Below, piece by piece: positions 6,814-12,566 of a stretch of 12,566 nucleotides of DNA; positions within the stretch are counted from its first letter, which is position 1, and each line of letters begins with the position of its first letter. Origin of the DNA: Euperipatoides rowelli (lineage: Eukaryota; Onychophora; Udeonychophora; Euonychophora; Peripatopsidae); assembly GCA_003024985.2 (NCBI GenBank), contig PXIH01S0055904.1. One strand, given 5' to 3'. The notes beneath the pieces were generated by a model. The model was not told the DNA's origin and searched no databases. It saw only the letters and a list, made by a program, of their open reading frames with translations. Position numbers and translations under genes: made by a program.

Positions 6814-9190
6814 TTAGTGATGTAATATAGCTTTTCCTTTGTAAACTATACGATTTTTCCTTATTATTTTTGTTGCAATACTGATTAATTTTTGCATACA
6901 TTTCTTGGTGAGAGATATATGAGGAATATAGTAAAGTAGCTTTGGAATGTACATGGTGTTGACAATTTTTATTCTGAGGAGAATTGAATAGGTAAGTTGT
7001 GTTAGTAATTTGCAATATCTTATTACATTTATCAATAATATTATTTTTAATCAAGTTTCTTGTTGTTGGTCCTATAAATGGATAAAAAATGCCCAGGTAA
7101 GATTTTGGAGGGTGTTGACTCAGGTACAGGACTAAAATACGGTTTGCAATATCTAATAAGTGGCTTTTCCTTTTGTTAATAGATGTTCCATTTTTTTTTG
7201 TGTGAATTCTTTTAATATTTCTAGAGCAATCTGTACCTCTTGCATATCACTGCAAATACAAGAAGGTCGTCTGCATAGGCTAGCACTTTTATTGGTGCAG
7301 CGGTGGCACATAGATGATATATAGAGTCCACTTAGATTATCTTCAAGTTCTTTGAGCAATTCATTGATATACAGTAAGAAGATGATGAACTAAGGGGGAA
7401 CCTTGTGTCAGTCCTCTCTGTATCTTAAAGTGACCATAAAGTTTTCCATTAATCTTTATACTTGCCATTTTTGAGATTTTGTAGTTAGGCTTTTTAGAAG
7501 TCAGTGAACAAAGCTATTGGTTTGTCGTGCTTACACTTTTTGTATTGAGTACATATTTCAGTATGGATGGACTGATTTTTAAATGCAAATTGAAAGGGAT
7601 TTATAACTTATTTTAGAATGTCATAGATAGAGTTTTGCATTCAATATGTCTGTAAAGAGTTTTACAACATTATTCTCGATGTTGATTGGGCTGCTTATGT
7701 TTTCAATTTTAGTATAAGGAGGGTTATATTGATTATCTTTATTCAGACGGTCTTGTTTATCAAATAGAACAAAGAATGATTGTATGTTGAGCTTATTTGA
7801 CCACAAGTTGAATAATGGCAGAAAAATTCACAGGAAGATGTATTTAAATTTGATTATGATTTTGGTGTTAACTCATCAGGTCCAGGGGGTGAATATTTAT
7901 TCATATTTTTAATGACTATGTCTATGCCCTGCAATTGTATTAAATCTTTTGATTGTGTTGAGTCTTGCATATCTGTTTCTTGGTAGGTTATTGCTTGTTG
8001 AGGAAGCAAGATAGTGTTGCCATCTCCATTGAAATGAGCTTCATAAATTTTTAGCAATTTAGTGACAATCTGAGAGTCCATTAAATATTTTCCATTGCAC
8101 CTTATTGCCCTAACCCTTTTATCTATTTTTAATGTGTCAAGGATTTTGGATGGGATGACTGCCAATAGCTGTTGTTTGTTAAGAATAATGCCTCTAATAT
8201 ATTTATATTTGAATAGTTTATCCTGGGGCGTTTGTAGTTATTGTATTTGTCTTTTCCATTCATTAACTAGATTATCGTTTGAACTATTAAAGTTCTTGAA
8301 GGTTACTATGGCTCTCTGCAGAAAATAGATTGTTCTCTTATTTTGTTGAGTAGCCTATAGTCTTTATTTGTTGGTATAAGAGCTTACTCAAGTTTTCTTT
8401 TATTGCTATCCAAGACATATGTAGATTGTATTATTATTTATATTCATGAAAGTAATTATATAAATTTAGTTTCTTATGTCTATTGGCAGTGGAAGGTCCA
8501 GATGTTGTATGAAGAGTAGTTTACCACTAATATAAGCTTCAGATAAGTTTTGAGTTAATATATTTAGTTGGATTAATAAGGCCATGTAGTCAGAAAAGGA
8601 AATGTAGCTTCTATTGTATACTAATTGTTTGATCAATTCTTTAGAGAGGAAGAAATAGTCTATACGAGTACTGCTTGTATTTGTATAGTGTGTAGGTAGT
8701 TGATCTTTATCATGATATTGGGCTATATCATTTAAGTTAGCTTCTTTCCTGATTAATTTGCCCTACTTGGTTCTTTGAAAATTCAATAAGTTAAAGTCAC
8801 CCCCATTAATACCTGGTGATTTGGGTGTTTTTTTAGTTCATGCAGAATTTTGAGGAATATTGTGGTCCTTTGTGGCCATATAGGTTAATTAAGATCATTA
8901 GAGTGTTTTCCACAGTTAAAGTAAGTAGTCTTGGATTTGAAACTACAATAATGGGTCCTGTTGAATTATTGTAGGAGATATAAAGATTGCAACACATAGT
9001 GCCGATTTTGGTGAAGAGGCTGTGAGGATGATCTAATCCTATGAGAAATGATTCCATGGTCTATAAGCATTTATGGCTATCTTTGATTCTTGTATAAATG
9101 TGTTGACAATATTCATTCGCAACAAATACTGATAAAGGTTGATTTTTTTATGTTTATTATTTAGTCCTTGAATATTAAGAGAAAGAATGT
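6814..9190 (-). pseudogene. LINE ORF2: endonuclease and reverse transcriptase (L1/Tx1-like), 5' part
   Basis: Minus-strand ORF2 of a non-LTR retrotransposon, which nicks the target and copies element RNA there. The endonuclease opens with LSLNIQGLNNKHKKINLYQ (near 9185) and FIQES (about 9090). It continues with ILINLYGHKGPQ (about 8870), GGDFN (8790-8804), STRIDYFFLS (about 8650-8674) and SDYM (8582-8593), where the catalytic SDH His is Tyr. The RT region shows SPPGPDELTP (about 7866-7895), SPINIENNVVKLFTDILNAK (about 7630-7690) and PFQFAFKNQSIHT (about 7561-7600). Next come ALFTDF-stop-KA (about 7485-7515), GLTQGSPL (7391-7414), LAYADDLLVF with YADD at 7266-7277, NGTSINKRKSHLL, and the thumb KIVNTMYIPKLLYYIPH near 6940. 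The 'PI.....V.KLFT.IL.A.L' block and C-terminal knuckle favour the L1/Tx1 group. Multiple stops and frameshifts show it is dead. Sequence stops at the TIR insertion and resumes at 4408. Confidence 0.88.
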
Positions 9191-9229
9191 TGAATTAATT
9201 TTTGTTTATTTTTGCATTATTCATTGCAA

Positions 9230-10345
9230 GCTAATACCAGAAGGGCATTCATCTTCCATATCATATTGTTCTTCAGAAGACGGATTTCATTCATCTATAT
9301 CTGTTCCTTTTTTCAGTTCCATATTTTCATCTTCTTGTTCCCATATCTCATTGTTTGATGTAATGGGTGGATTAGGGTTGGCATGGTGCTTCTCAGTGGA
9401 TATGATTTCTTCTGTGATGGACATGAGTTACCATGATTCTTCTTCCTTTTTTTATTTTGTTTTAGTGATTTGTTTGCTTTATCATCATTTGTATTTTTCT
9501 TATCTTTAAAACTTTATTAATTTTCAAGTTTGAGGCCCCTATTTGGGGGGGGGGGGGCAGAGCATGTATGCTTTGCTTGGTATCTGCCTCAGGTGCATTT
9601 GAAGTATTTTCTTGATGTCTATTGTTTATATTCACATTTACTTTAATCACTAGATTTTTTTTCCCTCATGTTTACCAAGAGACTGCTTTCATTAAGAAAA
9701 AAAGAGAGAGAGAGGTTTATCCACTTCTTGTGGCTTGAGAACATTTGTAGGAATTATGTTTTCTGTATTCTCACTTGATTGAGTTGCTATAGACTTGTGT
9801 CAAAATTTTGCAAGTTTGCATCTTTTTTAATTCTTTTTAAAATGAGAGACCAATCTTTTTTCCCTGTACTTATCTTTGAGGTATATGACTGCCTGCAAGT
9901 ATGAATGTAAGGCCTCAAAGATTTACAGTTGGCACAGTATTTTAATGGGTAATTTTTAATAAGGTGGTAAGTATTTTCGCATCCAAAACATATCATTGGG
10001 CGATTCATTATATGCAAATATATTTTTAAATTTTGAATCTTTATAAAATATGGAATATCTAATAATGTATAAAGTGGCTTAATTTTAAAAAATATTAGTC
10101 TGTCCAGTTGCACAATTTTGACCATTAGGTTTTTTAAAATTACTAGGTGATATCGTAATTATCTCTCCCCATTCTTGTAATAAGTCAGGTAAAAACTCTT
10201 TTAAAGTTTACAATGGGCTTTATCAATTAATATTTTACATTTTGATAATTGTTCTTTTTGCTGCTGATTCGCTTTTTCAAATCTTATTTGGTCTTCATAT
10301 GGAAATAAATTATCATTAACGTTTTCCTGGTAAGTGGGGAGCCTA
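9230..10345 (-). pseudogene. LINE ORF1 (gag-like, zinc knuckles)
   Basis: ORF1 proteins of these elements bind element RNA and form the ribonucleoprotein. Here, upstream of ORF2 on the same strand, an open stretch (9787-10125) shows IPYFIKIQNLKIYLHIMNRP leading directly into MICFGCENTYHLIKNY. That is a CCHC zinc knuckle (Cys-x2-Cys-x4-His-x4-) whose fourth Cys is Tyr. A second Cys/His group follows at once, YCANCKSLRPYIHTC; together they span 9895-9990. Upstream, PYEDQIRFEKANQQQKEQL and KEFLPDLLQEWGEIITISPS (about 10130-10320) look like the N-terminal half, with a stop between them. Downstream the tail is low complexity, with a proline run from 13 C (9545-9557 as G on plus) and a basic segment KKRKKNHGNSCP. 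The end before ORF2 is not sharply placed. Several breaks; not functional. Confidence 0.72.
9545..9557 (+). repeat. Poly-G run (13 G)
   Basis: Homopolymer in the ORF1 tail, read as a proline run on the coding strand. It is slippage-prone and a likely source of frame differences between copies or assembly errors. Confidence 0.9.
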
Positions 10346-10347
10346 TA

Positions 10348-10548
10348 TTAACATAGTCTCAGATTCCCTCCACATACTTTTACACATAATTTATAAATTA
10401 TTAATTTGAAGTATTTTAAAGTACACTTACCTGTATAGGGACTAGTTAAAAGCCGATTGTACAGTAGAAAGATTTGGTCCTTGTAGATATTAATAGGAAT
10501 TTCTTTATGTTTTCTTCCGAGGTTTCTAAGAGACATGGTTAGGGGCAT
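10348..10548 (-). other. Open stretch upstream of LINE ORF1, unidentified
   Basis: A 66-codon minus-strand frame beginning MPLTMSLRNLGRKHKEIP lies directly upstream of the recognised ORF1 remains. It continues through IYKDQIFLLYNRLL. A splice-donor-like AG|GTAAGT sits on the minus strand at about 10423-10432, but no partner is obvious. It may be the ORF1 N-terminus, part of the 5' UTR, or chance. I do not recognise the peptide. Confidence 0.25.
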
Positions 10549-10559
10549 GCAAGATGGTG

Positions 10560-10900
10560 CTATATCTCCAAGAAGCTCATTTTTTGTTAATTTTTTTTTT
10601 CTTGTTTTAAAGAAAGATTAGATTTTGTTTTATAAATATGTCTTAGGATTAGTTTTTCTTTTCGTTTCTAACCATTCACATTCCCATGTTTGTTTATAAT
10701 TATAGCCATTACTTTTATGTAAGCACTTGTTTTTTCTACTGAGAGATATGGGGTTAAAATGTATTTTTTATTTTATTCCTTTTAATTTAAAGCTTGTATT
10801 GAAAATAAGAACAACCATAACACAGTATTATGTGTTTTACAATAGCCATCTACTGGAAGTTGTTAAAGTCCATTTTGTTTCTCTTCAATGTTGAATGCGT
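10560..10900. other. AT-rich stretch, nothing recognised
   Basis: No convincing frame, RNA or repeat on either strand. By position it may be LINE 5' UTR or flank. Confidence 0.4.
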
Positions 10901-10904
10901 GTTG

Positions 10905-11270
10905 AATGGAAATATAATTTATATAACTTTCCTATTCTAACCATTCTTTTGAAACTCAAATAGTAGTCCTGGAATATTCCGGTTTGAAATCATTTTCAAT
11001 TTTCTAGTGATATACCAGCCTGTTGGCATTTCTTGAGTTAAAGAAAAGAGATAATTTTTTTATATAATTTTGGTATTTTAACCCCTAACTTTCATTTCTA
11101 CATCTCGGATATTGTAAGAGATTTGATCTTTAGTGATGCTAAATTACAAGGTAATATTGTCATCATCTTAAATTTTTTCNACAAATATAAAAGGTTCATA
11201 TTTTGATTTAATTACCTGTAATTTATCTGCTCACCTAATATTAGTACCAACTGACAATACATAATGTATA
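10905..11270 (-). pseudogene. Degenerate coding-like remnant, unidentified
   Basis: On the minus strand one frame from about 11270 to 11060 reads coherently apart from TAA stops. Pieces include ADKLQVIKSKYEPFIFV, FSITKDQISYNIRDVEMKV and, in another frame further on, SRNANRLVYH and KIENDFKPEYSRTTI. The residue mix (charged and aromatic, not just Lys/Asn/Ile/Phe) is more protein-like than neighbouring AT-rich DNA. I cannot name the family. It may be the N-terminal part of the LINE ORF1, an older element, or an accident. An N lies at 11180. Confidence 0.3.
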
Positions 11271-11565
11271 AGTATCTTAGATATTAGAGCTGCAGGTTTA
11301 ATAATAAGGAAAATTCAAAAATCATAATATTAAAGTTGATCTTCTAAATATTGTTTTTTTTTTTTTTTAAATAATTTTATATTTTAATTGCACAAATTTT
11401 GGGTTTGAAATAACATATTGTTTTTTAAGTGGAAAATAATTAGTTAAAATAAAAAAAATTAGATGTTTTAACAAAAAAAATGTTTTTAATTCACAATCTA
11501 AAATTAAATGTAAATTTTATTAAAAAAAAATTGAAATAATTTTAAAATAGTAATAAAATGTCGAA
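11271..11565. other. Very AT-rich spacer before the satellite
   Basis: Poly-T and poly-A tracts (for example T tract near 11355-11368 and A tracts near 11460-11530). No gene or repeat unit recognised. It may include unrecognisably decayed satellite monomers. Confidence 0.5.
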
Positions 11566-11822
11566 CTGAAAATCTTAATGTTTGACCAAATCTGTCTTAA
11601 AATCTCAGGGAAATTTTTTGTGTGTGTTTGGCTGAAATGTTTAAACAACATCTGTCTTTAAATCTCAGAGAAAATTCTTAATGTGTATTTGTTAAAATGT
11701 TTAACCATCTTGTCTTAAAATCACAGAATGATAATTATTAATGTATATTTGGCTGAAATGTTTAACCAACATCTGTCTTAAAATCTCAGAGTGAAAATTC
11801 TTAGTGTGTATTTAGCTAAAAT
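11566..11822 (+). repeat. Satellite array, proximal block (about 60-bp monomers)
   Basis: Four diverged tandem monomers share the core GTTTAACCAACATCTGTCTT followed by AAAATCTCAGAG and a TGTGTATTTGGCTGAAAT segment. The TCTGTCTTA core begins near 11591, 11651, 11709 and 11772, giving a spacing of 58-63 bp. Divergence is higher here than in the distal block, as usual for array edges. Interrupted on the right by AT-rich DNA and a SINE. Confidence 0.88.
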
Positions 11823-11873
11823 GCTTTTTTTATTAATATGTAAACTTTAATAAATCAAATTTAACATACAAGG

Positions 11874-11888
11874 AAAACCAGTAATTAA
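11874..11888 (+). repeat. Target-site duplication of the SINE, left copy
   Basis: AAAACCAGTAATTAA, repeated with one base missing at 12126-12139 directly after the SINE tail. Confidence 0.7.
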
Positions 11889-12129
11889 GGACCTGACCTG
11901 GTAGTTCGGTCGGTAGTGATGCTGTTTGTTATGGAATGGTTTTTTTTTCCCTGGCTTAGAACATCTTGCTAAGCATTTTTTTACTCAGTACGTCGTCGTC
12001 GCCCGGCTCTGTAGAACCTGTAGTAGTACTAATTAATGATTTAAATTCATGAATAATTAACCATTAACATCTCATGAAATTAATTTCTTGTTGATAACAA
12101 GAAAATTTATTTTTAAATTAAAAAAAAAA
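11889..12129 (+). mobile_element. tRNA-derived SINE with poly-A tail
   Basis: The unit starts GGACCTGACCTGG and carries TAGTTCGGTCGGTAG (11902-11916), close to a tRNA A box (consensus TAGCTCAGTCGGTAG). A degenerate B-box-like GGTT...CC lies about 37 bases on (11939-11950). The body includes CGTCGTCGTCGCCCGGCTC (11990-12008), a GC-rich island in AT-rich surroundings. A 9-bp perfect hairpin lies at 12084-12104 (TTTCTTGTT-GAT-AACAAGAAA). The unit ends in nine A. It is flanked by near-identical direct repeats, AAAACCAGTAATTAA (11874-11888) and AAAACAGTAATTAA (12126-12139), read as the target-site duplication of LINE-driven integration. Such elements are transcribed by RNA polymerase III and code for nothing. 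Confidence 0.72.
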
Positions 12130-12139
12130 CAGTAATTAA
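12126..12139 (+). repeat. Target-site duplication of the SINE, right copy
   Basis: AAAACAGTAATTAA. Its first four A overlap the poly-A tail of the SINE, so the exact boundary is uncertain. Confidence 0.7.
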
Positions 12140-12149
12140 AATTAAGAAT

Positions 12150-12566
12150 CCTACAATAAAATCTCAGAGTAAAAATCCAAACCATATATTTGGCTGAAAT
12201 GTTTAACCAACATCTGTCTTAAAATCACAGTATGAGAATTCTTAATGTATANATGAGAATTCTTAATGTATAATTTGGCTGAAATGTTTAACCAACATCT
12301 GTCTTAACATCACAGTAAGAGAATTCTGAATGTATATTGGGCTGAAATGTTAACCAACATCTGTCTTATAATCTAAGAGAGAAAGTACTTAGTGTGTATT
12401 TAGCTTAAATGTTTAACCAACATCAGTCTTAACATCACAGTATGAGAATTCTGAATGTATATTTTGGCTGAAATGTTTAACCAACATCTGTCTTATAATC
12501 TAAGAGAGAAAGTACTTAGTGTGTATTTAGCTGAAATGTTTAACCAACATCTGTCTTAACATCACA
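12150..12566 (+). repeat. Satellite array, distal block with alternating A/B monomers
   Basis: The same satellite resumes and continues past the window end. Two monomer types alternate. Type A reads CTTAACATCACAG followed by GAGAATTCTGAATGTATA. Type B reads CTTATAATCTAAGAG followed by AAAGTACTTAGTGTGTAT. A starts near 12296, 12421 and 12548; B starts near 12358 and 12485. Monomers are 62-64 bp and the A+B unit is about 125-127 bp. The two B monomers differ by a single base over about 63, while A and B differ much more, which is the signature of a higher-order repeat. An exact 20-base duplication around an N (12232-12272) breaks the phase. Confidence 0.9.

Noticed and set aside
8095-8328. Plus-strand open frame of 77 codons
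   Set aside because: Antisense to the LINE ORF2 region that leads into the GPDEL block; a shadow of the real coding strand.
9168-9509. Plus-strand open frame of 113 codons, Ser-rich
   Set aside because: Antisense to the ORF1-ORF2 junction of the minus-strand LINE; the Ser/Phe richness reflects the complementary Lys/Asn/Glu-rich composition.
11902-11950. Possible tRNA gene
   Set aside because: The A-box-like sequence is present but the B box is degenerate and no cloverleaf or acceptor stem can be formed; best read as the head of a SINE.
11566-12566. CRISPR-like array
   Set aside because: Units are contiguous diverging monomers with no constant repeat alternating with unique spacers, in a eukaryotic transposon context; it is a satellite.

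Overview
The window looks like repeat-rich, AT-rich nuclear DNA from an animal, most likely an aquatic invertebrate (a cnidarian or mollusc would fit; the species cannot be fixed from sequence alone). No intact host gene was found. No bacterial features appear (ribosome-binding sites, operons, dense ORFs). Nearly all recognisable coding sequence is decayed transposon protein, broken by stops and frameshifts, set in A/T-rich spacer.

Layout. (1) 1-225, minus: end of a CR1/Jockey-like LINE reverse transcriptase, running off the window start. (2) 576-1040: a diverged direct repeat pair around a 281-bp element with 25-bp inverted ends (MITE-like). (3) 1043-2130: AT-rich spacer. (4) 2137-2456, plus: the linker between endonuclease and reverse transcriptase of a CR1-type LINE. 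(5) 2520-3463, minus: remnant of a family-B DNA polymerase of the mobile-element/virus-like type, with recognisable motifs NSAYG and MDTD.

(6) 3464-10345, minus: one large non-LTR retrotransposon (L1/Tx1-like). It has an ORF1 with zinc knuckles (about 9230-10345) and an ORF2 with endonuclease, reverse transcriptase with YADD, and a C-terminal zinc knuckle. ORF2 is split in two (6814-9190 and 3580-4408) by a 2.4-kb insertion at 4409-6813. The insertion has near-identical inverted ends and looks like a non-autonomous DNA transposon. (7) 10346-11270: weakly coding-like, unidentified sequence. (8) 11566-12566: a satellite of about 62-bp monomers, organised distally as alternating A/B monomers (period about 126 bp) and interrupted by a tRNA-derived SINE with target-site duplications.

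The window is therefore a nest of elements of different ages. The LINE is old (many stops), the TIR element landed inside it later, and the SINE landed in or beside the satellite array. The most unusual items are the DNA polymerase B relic, the TIR-bounded insert with an unexplained interior, and the dimeric satellite. None of these shows a working system here; all protein-coding parts are dead copies.
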